Below the pieces are notes generated by a model. It did no database searches. It saw only the letters and a list, made by a program, of their open reading frames with translations, and was not told where the DNA came from. A stretch of DNA of 9,856 bases from Clostridiales bacterium (lineage in GTDB: Bacteria; Bacillota_E; Sulfobacillia; Sulfobacillales; JAIMBI01). The stretch lies in contig DAHVOH010000099.1 in NCBI GenBank assembly GCA_027318915.1, positions 1-9,856 on the forward strand, in the 5' to 3' direction. Positions within the stretch are counted from its first letter, which is position 1; every line of letters begins with the position of its first letter. The position numbers and the translations under genes were made by a program. This document shows, piece by piece, positions 1 through 5,687 of this stretch.

Positions 1-1
1 C

Positions 2-175
2 TTCCAGGTGTTCGACAAGGGCAACATGAAGGACGGCGAAGGCCGCGACATCGACTTCAAGAACACCATCATCATCATGACGTCGAATGCCGGCACCGAC
101 CTGATCGAGAAACTCTTCGCCGATCCCGAAACCGCGCCGGACGCCGCCGCCCTCGCCGAGGCGCTGCGGCCGGAG
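2..175 (+). pseudogene. ClpV/TssH (T6SS AAA+ ATPase) internal fragment, open at the left edge
   Basis: Reading begins at base 2 and is open to the left. The first ~58 residues have the look of the second AAA+ module of ClpV, the ATPase that disassembles the contracted TssB/TssC sheath of type VI secretion. Visible are VFDKGNMKDGEGRDIDFKNT, the sensor-1 stretch IIIMTSNAGT, and the family-specific DLIEKLFADPETAPDAAALA followed by EALRPE. In ClpV proteins EALRPE normally continues into a Leu-Leu-Lys-rich segment and the C-terminal small domain. Here, after the Glu codon at 173-175, the protein turns into MenD without a stop or frameshift. The C-terminal rest of NBD2 is therefore absent. The valine GTG at 8 is not a real start. 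The family call rests on motif recall and is fairly secure; ClpB-like chaperones are a weaker alternative because they lack the ADPETxPD segment. The join is treated as a chimera (see findings). Confidence 0.75.
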
Positions 176-1075
176 GCGGCCGTGCGGTTTGGGGCGCCGC
201 CGGTCTCCAAGGTGCTCAATCAATGGCTGAGCGGCGTGGAGACCGTCGTGGTGGACGTGGCCGGTCGTCATCGGGACCCGACGTTTTCCGGCCGGGCCGA
301 GATCCCGGTGACCAGCTTTGCGGCGCTGGAGCCCGTGGCCGGCATGGCGCACACGACAGGGCCGTGGCTCGTCCGCTGGCGGGCGTGTGAGCGGGCGGCG
401 GGCGAGCGCCTGGCCAGTGCATTGGCGGAGCTGCCGAACGCCGGGGCATCGTTCGAGGGCCGACTCTGGTCCGAGCTGGGACCGGCGCTGGCCGGCTACC
501 AGGCGTTGTTGGTGGGCAACAGCATGCCCGTTCGGGACATGGACAGCTTTTTTCCGGGGGCGTGGTCAAGGCTTCCCGTCTATGGGCAACGGGGAGCCAG
601 CGGCATCGACGGGGTCTTGTCGCACGCGATGGGACTGGCGGCGGGTCGGGGGCGGACGCTTGCGGTGCTGGGCGATCTCTCGTTCTACCACGACATGAAC
701 GGCCTGCTGGCGGCGCACCTCAATCGTCTGCCGGCCACGGTGGTGGTGATCAACAATCGGGGTGGCGGCATCTTCTCGCTGCTCCCCCAGCGGCGTGAGC
801 TTCCCGAAGACGAGTTTGAGAGGCTGTTCGGCACGCCGCACGCGCTGGACTTCGAAGCGGCCGCCCGGGTCTATGGCGTGGGCTATGCGCGGTTCGACGA
901 CGTTTCGTCCCTGATTGCCGCCGTCGCCGAGGCGGCGGGAAGCCCGGGCACGGTGCTGCTGGAGTGGGACGTGGGCTCGCGCGCCGCTAACGCAGATTGG
1001 CATGGGCATGTGGCCCGGGCGGTGGCCCGGGCGGCGGAGGCGGTTTTGGGCGTGGTGTCGCATGCCGACGATTGA
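164..1075 (+). CDS. menD: MenD, C-terminal ~300 residues (N-terminal domain missing)
   Basis: MenD (SEPHCHC synthase) is a thiamine-diphosphate enzyme that joins 2-oxoglutarate-derived succinic semialdehyde to isochorismate in menaquinone synthesis. MenD-like sequence begins around RPEAAVRFGAPPVSKVLNQW (residue 54 of the open frame) and runs to the TGA at 1073-1075. It covers the central domain and the whole ThDP pyrophosphate-binding domain: SMPVRDMDSFF, GQRGASGIDG, the diphosphate/metal motif GDLSFYHDMNGL (from base 671) and NNRGGGIFSLLPQ (from about 749). Full MenD is about 550-580 residues. The N-terminal pyrimidine-binding domain, which supplies the catalytic glutamate, is absent because the frame runs upstream into ClpV sequence. 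As it stands the product could not be a working MenD. The adjacent menH supports the assignment. Either the native gene is intact in the genome and the left edge is a misjoin, or it was broken by recombination. Confidence 0.9.
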   Translation: MRPEAAVRFGAPPVSKVLNQWLSGVETVVVDVAGRHRDPTFSGRAEIPVTSFAALEPVAGMAHTTGPWLVRWRACERAAGERLASALAELPNAGASFEGRLWSELGPALAGYQALLVGNSMPVRDMDSFFPGAWSRLPVYGQRGASGIDGVLSHAMGLAAGRGRTLAVLGDLSFYHDMNGLLAAHLNRLPATVVVINNRGGGIFSLLPQRRELPEDEFERLFGTPHALDFEAAARVYGVGYARFDDVSSLIAAVAEAAGSPGTVLLEWDVGSRAANADWHGHVARAVARAAEAVLGVVSHADD

Positions 1076-1889
1076 GACGCCCGACGGCCTTCGCCTTTGG
1101 TACCAGGACCGCGGCGGTCGGCGAGCGCCGACCGTCCTGGCACTCCACGGATTCACCGGATCGCATCGGACCTTTCGCGGCGGCTGGCCGGTCGTCGCCG
1201 CCGCGGGCCGACGTCTGGTGGCGCCGGATGTATACGGGCACGGGCGGTCGCCGGCGCCGGCCGCGGCCGCCCGGCTTCATTTGGATCACATCGCCGATGA
1301 CTTGATGCGGCTGCCGCTGCCGCCGTCGTTTGATCTGCTGGGCTACTCAATGGGAGCGCGGCTGGCGCTCTGGGTCGCGATTCGCCACCCGGAGCGTGTG
1401 TCGAGCCTGGTGCTGGAGAGCGGATCGCCCGGCCTGGAGGACGAGTCGGAGCAAGCGCTGCGCCGCGCGCAGGATGAGCGTTGGGCCACGCTGCTGGAGA
1501 CCGAGGGCCTGGCGGCGTTTGTGCGCCGGTGGGAAAACCAGCCGCTGTTCGCGACCCAAAAGCGCCTTCCCGGCCCCGTTCGGCGCCGCCTGCGACGCGA
1601 ACGCCGCTCACAGGCTCCGGCGGGGTTGGCGGCGAGTCTGCGAGGCAGCGGGACCGGAAGCCAGCCGAGCCTCTGGCCTTGCTTGGACCGGCTGCGGATG
1701 CCCGTTCTGCTGGTGGCGGGGCGGGAGGACGCCAAATACGTCGGGGTGGCGCGGCAGATGGCCAAGCGGCTGCGGCATGTCGAGGTTTGCGTGGTGGACG
1801 GCGCGGGCCACACGCCCCACCTGGAGCGGCCGAACGTCTTTTGGGAAGCGGTGGAGCGGTTTTGGCGAGACAGCGCGCGGTCCGGATAG
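1062..1889 (+). CDS. menH: MenH-type alpha/beta hydrolase (SHCHC synthase)
   Basis: 275 residues from ATG 1062. MenH eliminates pyruvate from the MenD product to give SHCHC in menaquinone synthesis; it is cytosolic. Alpha/beta-hydrolase features in order: oxyanion-hole loop LHGFTGS (28-34), nucleophile elbow LLGYSMGARLAL with Ser96, acid Asp223 in VAGREDAKY, and catalytic His250 in DGAGHTPHLERP. Length and the GYSMG elbow suit MenH. The start lies inside the end of menD (14-nt overlap, different frame). A GGAGG lies about 21 nt upstream, too far to act alone, so translational coupling to menD is likely. A much longer in-frame reading from 915 exists, but its first 49 residues are an Arg/Trp-rich shadow of menD. 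Family membership is certain; the exact MenH role is inferred from the motifs plus menD next door. Related hydrolases with other substrates look similar. Confidence 0.88.
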   Translation: MPTIETPDGLRLWYQDRGGRRAPTVLALHGFTGSHRTFRGGWPVVAAAGRRLVAPDVYGHGRSPAPAAAARLHLDHIADDLMRLPLPPSFDLLGYSMGARLALWVAIRHPERVSSLVLESGSPGLEDESEQALRRAQDERWATLLETEGLAAFVRRWENQPLFATQKRLPGPVRRRLRRERRSQAPAGLAASLRGSGTGSQPSLWPCLDRLRMPVLLVAGREDAKYVGVARQMAKRLRHVEVCVVDGAGHTPHLERPNVFWEAVERFWRDSARSG

Positions 1890-2160
1890 GCGGCGGGGCG
1901 TTCCGTCGGCCGCGAGGCCGGGCGATGCGGTCCGATGCCGCCGGGCCCGAGGTCCGTCATTTGCGGGGCTGCGGGTATGCGCTTTTGGTGGCGACGGGGG
2001 AAGCCTCCTTCGTTGCCGGCCGGCCGGACGTTCGCTCGGCCGCGCGCCGGAGCGCCCGGCCCGAGGGAGACGACGGCGGGCGGTGGCGGTATCATCGGGG
2101 TGAGTCGATGACGGCAAGGCGGTAGGCCGGACTCCGGCGCGATTGGGGGAGAGGTGGGAC
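1890..2160 (+). other. Non-coding gap between menH and the methyltransferase gene
   Basis: No credible gene is visible in these 271 bases. The frame that remains open here (to 2125) is the continuation of a shadow of menH and has a poor, Arg/Ala-heavy composition. The gap holds the stem-loop at 1990-2017, followed directly by the GGCCGGCCGG palindrome, and a TATCAT (2090-2095) that could be a weak -10 for the downstream gene but lacks a convincing -35. The downstream Shine-Dalgarno is at 2145-2154. Confidence 0.5.
1990..2017 (+). other. Stem-loop downstream of menH
   Basis: GGCGACG (1990-1996) pairs with CGTTGCC (2011-2017), including one G-T pair. Inside it GGGG (1997-2000) pairs with CTCC (2005-2008) around an AAGC loop, with TT bulged. 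That gives 11 base pairs in a 28-nt hairpin. There is no T-run after it, so it is not a classical intrinsic terminator. It could be a degenerate terminator, an mRNA-stabilising 3' structure for menD-menH, or chance in GC-rich DNA. Confidence 0.4.
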
Positions 2161-2718
2161 ATGGTGGCCACGGCCGCCAATGTGGTGCTGCTGGCGTGGC
2201 TCGGCATCGAGGTGTGGCGCATTCGGCAGGCGCGGCGGCAGGGCGGCGCGATTGAAGACGCGGGGACGTTCGCGCGCATCTGGGTCTTTGTGGCGCTGGC
2301 GTTCGTGCTGGGCGACGCGGCGGGGGCGTGGGCCGGTCCACGGTGGCGGCTCGGCCCGGCCGCCGCGGATGTCGGTCTGGCCCTCATCGTGGCGGGGGTG
2401 GCCTTCCGCCAGTATGCCATTCAAGTGCTGGGCCGGCACTTTTCGCCGCGCGTTCGTATCGATCCCCACCATCAACTGGTGGAGCGGGGACCGTATCGGT
2501 GGGTCCGGCATCCCGCCTATACGGGGGCGTGGGCGGCGCTGGTCGGCGTGGGATTGTTGACGCGCAGCGTGCCCGCGGTGCTGGTGTACATCGTCGTGGC
2601 GGGTGTGGGCTTTATCAACCGCATCCATGTCGAAGAGCGCGTGTTGCGCGGGCACTTCGGGGCCGAATATGACGCGTATGCGCGTCGGACCTGGCGGCTG
2701 CTGCCCTTCGTGTACTGA
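2161..2718 (+). CDS. ICMT-family integral membrane methyltransferase
   Basis: 185 residues from ATG 2161, chosen over a TTG at 2143 because GGGGGAGAGG (2145-2154) sits 6 nt before the ATG. The family (isoprenylcysteine carboxyl methyltransferase-like / phospholipid methyltransferase-like) transfers methyl groups from SAM at the membrane. About four to five hydrophobic segments are visible: 5-19, 39-58, 66-90, and a re-entrant pair between 121 and 154. The SAM-binding signature is GPYRWVRHPAYTG (110-122), followed by HVEERVLRGHFGAEY (156-170) with the conserved Glu-Glu pair and the terminal YARRTWRLLPFVY. All core residues are present and the length is normal. In bacteria these enzymes have many or unknown substrates, so no specific substrate is proposed. 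It stands alone between two non-coding gaps. Confidence 0.88.
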   Translation: MVATAANVVLLAWLGIEVWRIRQARRQGGAIEDAGTFARIWVFVALAFVLGDAAGAWAGPRWRLGPAAADVGLALIVAGVAFRQYAIQVLGRHFSPRVRIDPHHQLVERGPYRWVRHPAYTGAWAALVGVGLLTRSVPAVLVYIVVAGVGFINRIHVEERVLRGHFGAEYDAYARRTWRLLPFVY

Positions 2719-2745
2719 GTCTCACCCCTTGCGGCGTGCCCGGCG

Positions 2746-2772
2746 TTGACGGTTCTGTCGCTTCGATATTTT
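2746..2772 (+). promoter_or_regulatory. Possible weak promoter upstream of mscS-like gene
   Basis: TTGACG (2746-2751) is followed, after a short 15-nt spacer, by TATTTT (2767-2772) in an otherwise GC-rich 181-nt gap (2719-2899). The local AT-richness helps, but the spacer is below the usual 16-18 nt. If real, it would leave a leader of about 120 nt before the ATG at 2900. I see no other gene or clear structure in this gap. Confidence 0.22.
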
Positions 2773-2899
2773 CGGGATCGGGATTGCCAGGTGGTTCGCG
2801 ACCCATTAGAACAGATAGCGCGGGTGGTGGCGGTCGGTTCCCACGTCGCAGGCCGGCGCGGCGCGCGGGACAACGTTGCGGGGTAGGGGGAGCGCGCGG

Positions 2900-3832
2900 A
2901 TGGGTGTGGGATCGTCGGGAGGCAACGGGCATTGGTGGCGCCGGGCCGTCTGGTTGGGTTCGCTCCTGTTCCTGGTGGCCGCGGGCCTCTCGATTTTGCT
3001 CAATCGCCGATCCGGGCCGTTGCACCTGGTTCCGGCGGCTTTTCGCGATCCGGCGGCCGCCCTGGTGGTGCTGGCGGTGGGGTCCGCCGTCTCGTTCATC
3101 CTCGAGCGCTATGTCTTTCGGCAGAAGGTGCCCATAGCCGGGGCCCGTCCGGTGACGGCGTTTCGATTCCTGAGTCGGCTGGTTCTATATGTGGCCGTCG
3201 CCCTGGCGATGCTGGCGGCGTTCGGCGCCAGCGTCTCGTCCGTCCTGTTTGGCAGCGCCTTCCTCACGGTCATCTTGGGCCTCGCGGGCCAGAGCATGCT
3301 GAGCAACATGCTGGCCGGCGTGTGGCTGGTGGTGTTTCACCCCTTCAGTGTGGGCGAGCGCATCGAATTCATGACGTGGCAATACCCGGTGCTGATGCCG
3401 TCATTTCCCCATGAAGCGATGAGTCCCGCTTACGCCGGCACGGTGGTCGACATCAACCTCATGTATACCGCGGTGACTTTTGACAATGGCCTCCGCTACT
3501 CGCTGCCCAACGGCATTTTGGTGCAGGCGGCCATCGCCAATCGGTCGCGTGCGGTTGAGCGGCGGCTCCGGATGCGGGTGGACGTGAGTCTCACCCGTGA
3601 TCCCGATCTCCTCATTCCGCGCATTCAAGAACGTCTCCAGCACACGCTGACCCGGCCGATGGCGGACACCGCCCAGGTGTTGGTGGCGGACGTCGGCCCC
3701 GAGACCTATGGGCTGGTGGTGCAGGTCATGCATGCCGACGACACCGAAGATCGCCTGCGGAGCCAGATTCTGCGCGCCGTGGTCGGCGCGCTGGCCGCAC
3801 CGGCCGCGACGCCGGAGGCCGGAACGGGATAG
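2900..3832 (+). CDS. MscS-family mechanosensitive channel
   Basis: 310 residues from ATG 2900. The Shine-Dalgarno AGGGGGA (2885-2891) is 8 nt upstream, so an upstream TTG at 2876 is rejected. MscS channels release small solutes on hypo-osmotic stress. Hydrophobic helices lie at about 16-34, 52-69 and 91-110. The pore-lining TM3 follows at about 116-148, with the Gly/Ala-rich face typical of the family (SAFLTVILGLAGQSMLSNML) and then VFHPFSVGERIEF (145-157). The beta domain resumes at YAGTVVDINLMYTAV (178-192) and SLPNGILVQAAIAN (201-214), the usual signature. Between ERIEF and YAGTV is an extra stretch of about 20 residues (158-177, rich in Pro, Met and aromatic residues) where most MscS proteins pass almost directly into the beta domain. 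It is convergent with the next gene, 12 nt away, with no obvious terminator. Confidence 0.9.
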   Translation: MGVGSSGGNGHWWRRAVWLGSLLFLVAAGLSILLNRRSGPLHLVPAAFRDPAAALVVLAVGSAVSFILERYVFRQKVPIAGARPVTAFRFLSRLVLYVAVALAMLAAFGASVSSVLFGSAFLTVILGLAGQSMLSNMLAGVWLVVFHPFSVGERIEFMTWQYPVLMPSFPHEAMSPAYAGTVVDINLMYTAVTFDNGLRYSLPNGILVQAAIANRSRAVERRLRMRVDVSLTRDPDLLIPRIQERLQHTLTRPMADTAQVLVADVGPETYGLVVQVMHADDTEDRLRSQILRAVVGALAAPAATPEAGTG

Positions 3833-3844
3833 CGGCGGGCGCTG

Positions 3845-4345
3845 TTAGATGTGGCGGACGGGGTGCTCCGTGTGGTCTTCCAGCCGAATGTCGATGGGAT
3901 AGGCGCCGGTGACCTGCAGCAAATCGGACGGCGCCAGGCAGATCCAGAGCGAAGGATCGCCGGCCGGCACCCACAGCGCATCTTCCTCCATCAGCAATTG
4001 ATCCAGAAAGACCGGCATCATCCACGCCAGTCCGCCGGGGGGCGACCCCTGCAGGTGCGTGCCGGCCAGCACCGAGACTTCCGTCGATGTGGCGGGCCGC
4101 ACGCTGTAGCCAAACCAGTCGACGAAACGGTCCAGGTCCAGCCGCACATTGGCCGTGGACAAAATCATGACGGGGCGATTCCCGCACCACGCGATGGTTG
4201 TGGTGACCACCTGGGACAGAGGCGCCGGAATCCGCTCCGACGCTTGGTAGGGTCCTCGGGTCAAGTGGTGCAGCCGGCGGCGGCCCAACAGGCGGACCCG
4301 CCGGGAACGGACGATGTCCCAAAAGGGCAGAATGACGGGATCCAC
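3845..4345 (-). CDS. Unrecognised 166-aa protein
   Basis: I do not recognise a family. The start is GTG at 4345-4343, supported by a Shine-Dalgarno GAGGTG (plus-strand 4351-4356) 5 nt upstream. An ATG further up (4363) hits a stop after two codons, so this start is well fixed. The protein has no signal peptide or membrane helix. It has an Arg-rich N-terminal part (13-30), two cysteines (54 and 136) and a Trp/aromatic-rich C-terminal half. Fairly orderly stretches such as RFVDWFGYSV (73-82), MPVFLDQLLMEEDALWVPAG (110-129) and GAYPIDIRLED (147-157) suggest a small alpha/beta globular domain. The opposite-strand reading over the same bases has no comparable start signal and lower-quality composition. 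The gene is convergent with mscS and divergent from gatD, so it is transcribed alone. Confidence 0.65.
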   Translation of the reverse strand: MDPVILPFWDIVRSRRVRLLGRRRLHHLTRGPYQASERIPAPLSQVVTTTIAWCGNRPVMILSTANVRLDLDRFVDWFGYSVRPATSTEVSVLAGTHLQGSPPGGLAWMMPVFLDQLLMEEDALWVPAGDPSLWICLAPSDLLQVTGAYPIDIRLEDHTEHPVRHI

Positions 4346-4361
4346 GGTGCCACCTCACGCC

Positions 4362-4392
4362 ATTGTGGCGGCCCCAAGACGCGCCGGGTCAA
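4362..4392 (-). promoter_or_regulatory. Possible promoter of the 166-aa gene
   Basis: Read on the minus strand, TTGACC (plus 4387-4392) is followed after 19 nt by CACAAT (plus 4362-4367). The start codon at 4345 would be only about 10-15 nt from the transcription start, but the Shine-Dalgarno would still be included. The spacer is longer than ideal, so this is tentative. No matching promoter for gatD is evident on the plus strand of the same 171-nt divergent gap. Confidence 0.25.
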
Positions 4393-4516
4393 GTTTTAAG
4401 GCCGAAAATCCCTGGTGGGCTCGGACGGATTGCTCTACGCTGGAGGACAAGGTGGCCGGACGGGGCCCAAGAGGATGCGCGGCCGGGGGTCCGGTCGGGT
4501 TGGGGGGACAGGTATC

Positions 4517-5257
4517 GTGCACCTGCGTATCGCTCACGTCTATCCCGCGCATATGAATCTCTACGGGGATCGGGGCAATGTTCTGGCGCTCACCCGGCGG
4601 GCGGAGTGGCGTGGCTGGACGGTGGAGGTTGTCGAGGTGAATCCTGGGCAGTCGGTCGACCTGGCCGCCATCGATCTGCTGTTCATGGGGGGTGGTGAGG
4701 ATGCGCATCAGGCTCTCATCGCGGAGGATTTCGTCCGCCGCGGGGCTGACGTGCGGGCCGCGCTGGCGGACGGACTCCCGGCCCTGGCCGTGTGTGGCGC
4801 CTTCCAGTTGCTGGGGGTGAGCTATGAGACGGCCCAGGGCACGGTGCTGGCGGGGGTGGAGTGGTTCGACATGGTGACCCGCGCCGGGCCGGATCGGGCG
4901 ATTGGTGATGTGGTGGTGGAAACGTCTTTGGCTGTGACGCCCAGAACCTTGGTCGGGTTTGAAAATCATGGGGGTCGAACATGGCTGAGCGCCGGCGAGA
5001 CGCCGCTCGGACGCGTGGTGGCCGGACGGGGCAACAACGGGCAGGATGGGACCGAGGGGGCGGTCCGGCAGCGGACCATCGGCACCTATCTGCACGGGTC
5101 CCTGCTGCCCAAGAATCCCCAGTTGACCGATTGGCTGCTGAGGCAGGCCCAGGCTCATCGGACCGGATCCGAGGACCTCGAGCCCTTGGAGGCCGACTGG
5201 GAGTTGGCGGCCCACGACGCCATGGTGGAACGGACGCGGCGCGGTCGCCATGGTTGA
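4517..5257 (+). CDS. gatD: GatD, glutaminase subunit of lipid II isoglutaminyl synthase
   Basis: 246 residues from GTG 4517. GatD releases ammonia from glutamine and passes it to MurT, which amidates the alpha-carboxyl of D-Glu in the lipid II stem peptide at the cytoplasmic membrane face. Seen: the N-terminal signature RIAHVYPAHMNLYGDRGNVL (4-23), MGGGEDAHQ (57-65), the nucleophile loop LAVCGAFQLLG with Cys93, VGFENHGGRTWL (146-157), and TYLHGSLLPKNPQLTDWLL with His193. This is the CobB/CobQ-like class I amidotransferase pattern, and length and catalytic spacing agree with known GatD proteins. The GTG is chosen because the conserved beta strand starts immediately after it and a G-run (4502-4507) lies about 9 nt upstream. 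Readings from 4415 add a low-complexity Gly/Arg tail. MurT is normally the adjacent partner but neither neighbour is MurT. A standalone homologue with another acceptor is possible. Confidence 0.88.
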   Translation: MHLRIAHVYPAHMNLYGDRGNVLALTRRAEWRGWTVEVVEVNPGQSVDLAAIDLLFMGGGEDAHQALIAEDFVRRGADVRAALADGLPALAVCGAFQLLGVSYETAQGTVLAGVEWFDMVTRAGPDRAIGDVVVETSLAVTPRTLVGFENHGGRTWLSAGETPLGRVVAGRGNNGQDGTEGAVRQRTIGTYLHGSLLPKNPQLTDWLLRQAQAHRTGSEDLEPLEADWELAAHDAMVERTRRGRHG

Positions 5258-5279
5258 CCCGCACCGAACGCGGTATACT
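5254..5279 (+). promoter_or_regulatory. Probable promoter of tatA, overlapping the end of gatD
   Basis: A good -10 TATACT lies at 5274-5279. TTGACC at 5254-5259 overlaps the gatD stop codon, but the spacer is only 14 nt, so the true -35 may be a weaker hexamer nearby. Transcription would begin near 5286, leaving a leader of about 30 nt that includes the tatA Shine-Dalgarno AAGGGGG (5300-5306). Confidence 0.4.
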
Positions 5280-5315
5280 AGCAGATAGCGGAAGCCCGCG
5301 AAGGGGGCGAGTCTC

Positions 5316-5528
5316 GTGAGTGATCTGTTGAGCCCTATTCATGTCATCCTGTTGCTCATCGTCGCGTTGCTCGTGTTTGGGCCCCGGCGCCTGCCGGAAA
5401 TCGGCGCCGGTCTCGGCAAGGGCATTCGGGAGTTTCGACGGGCGATGAGCAACATCACCGAGCCGGGAAGTGAAAACAGCCAGTATACCGTCAAGGTGGA
5501 TCCGCCGAACGACCAACCGCCCTCATAG
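5316..5528 (+). CDS. tatA: TatA-family twin-arginine translocase subunit
   Basis: 70 residues from GTG 5316, with AAGGGGG (5300-5306) 9 nt upstream. TatA/E proteins oligomerise to form the pathway by which the Tat system exports folded proteins with twin-arginine signals. There is one N-terminal membrane helix (about 5-20), then the invariant Phe-Gly-Pro hinge (FGPRRLPEIG) and the amphipathic helix GAGLGKGIREFRRAMSN. A short polar tail ends in a Pro-rich DPPNDQPPS. Length is typical of TatA and shorter than TatB. No tatC is in the window. It is followed 12 nt later by a small membrane ORF and then cysK, so the three are probably co-transcribed. Confidence 0.92.
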   Translation: MSDLLSPIHVILLLIVALLVFGPRRLPEIGAGLGKGIREFRRAMSNITEPGSENSQYTVKVDPPNDQPPS

Positions 5529-5540
5529 GAGCGGGGAGCG

Positions 5541-5687
5541 GTGATCTGGCTGACACTGGTGCTCGCGGGCTTTATCGGCGTTGGGGTTTGGGTGGCGTGG
5601 CGCCGCCCGCGCCAGTTGGCGCGCGTGGCGCCTTTTTCGACCCCGCGACTCAGGGCGGGCCGCAATCTGCCACGTGGGAGGCGGTGA
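5541..5687 (+). CDS. Small single-span membrane protein, 48 aa
   Basis: This GTG-started ORF fills the tatA-cysK gap. AGGAG (5527-5531) lies 9 nt before the GTG. The product begins with a hydrophobic helix (WLTLVLAGFIGVGVWVAW, residues 3-20), immediately followed by an Arg-rich tail (RRPRQLARV...LRAGRNLPRGRR), which predicts an N-out/C-in single-span peptide by the positive-inside rule. Its TGA (5685-5687) overlaps the cysK GTG (5684-5686) as GTGA, a typical translational-coupling arrangement. It lacks the Phe-Gly-Pro hinge and amphipathic helix of Tat proteins, so it is not a second TatA/B. The family is unknown. Real translation is supported by the ribosome-binding site, the exact stop-start overlap and the membrane-helix composition, but conservation cannot be tested here. 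Confidence 0.6.
   Translation: MIWLTLVLAGFIGVGVWVAWRRPRQLARVAPFSTPRLRAGRNLPRGRR

Noticed and set aside
8..1075. A real ClpV-MenD fusion protein of 355 aa
   Set aside because: Both halves are truncated inside catalytic domains and come from unrelated systems, with the switch at a shared short word; a misjoin or rearrangement explains it better.
1481..2125. Long plus-strand frame through menH and the following gap
   Set aside because: Shadow of menH with Gly/Arg/Ala-rich composition and no motif; its tail in the gap has no start signal of its own.
1890..2160. A riboswitch before the methyltransferase gene
   Set aside because: Beyond one hairpin I could not match any known aptamer core, and the hairpin lies nearer the end of menH than the downstream start.
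3851..4399. 182-aa plus-strand frame opposite the unknown minus-strand gene
   Set aside because: It has no ribosome-binding site and a His/Gln/Arg-rich low-quality composition, whereas the minus-strand frame has a good SD and more protein-like sequence.
5541..5687. The small ORF as a TatB or second TatA
   Set aside because: It has a membrane helix but no Phe-Gly-Pro hinge and no amphipathic helix; the tail is simply Arg-rich.
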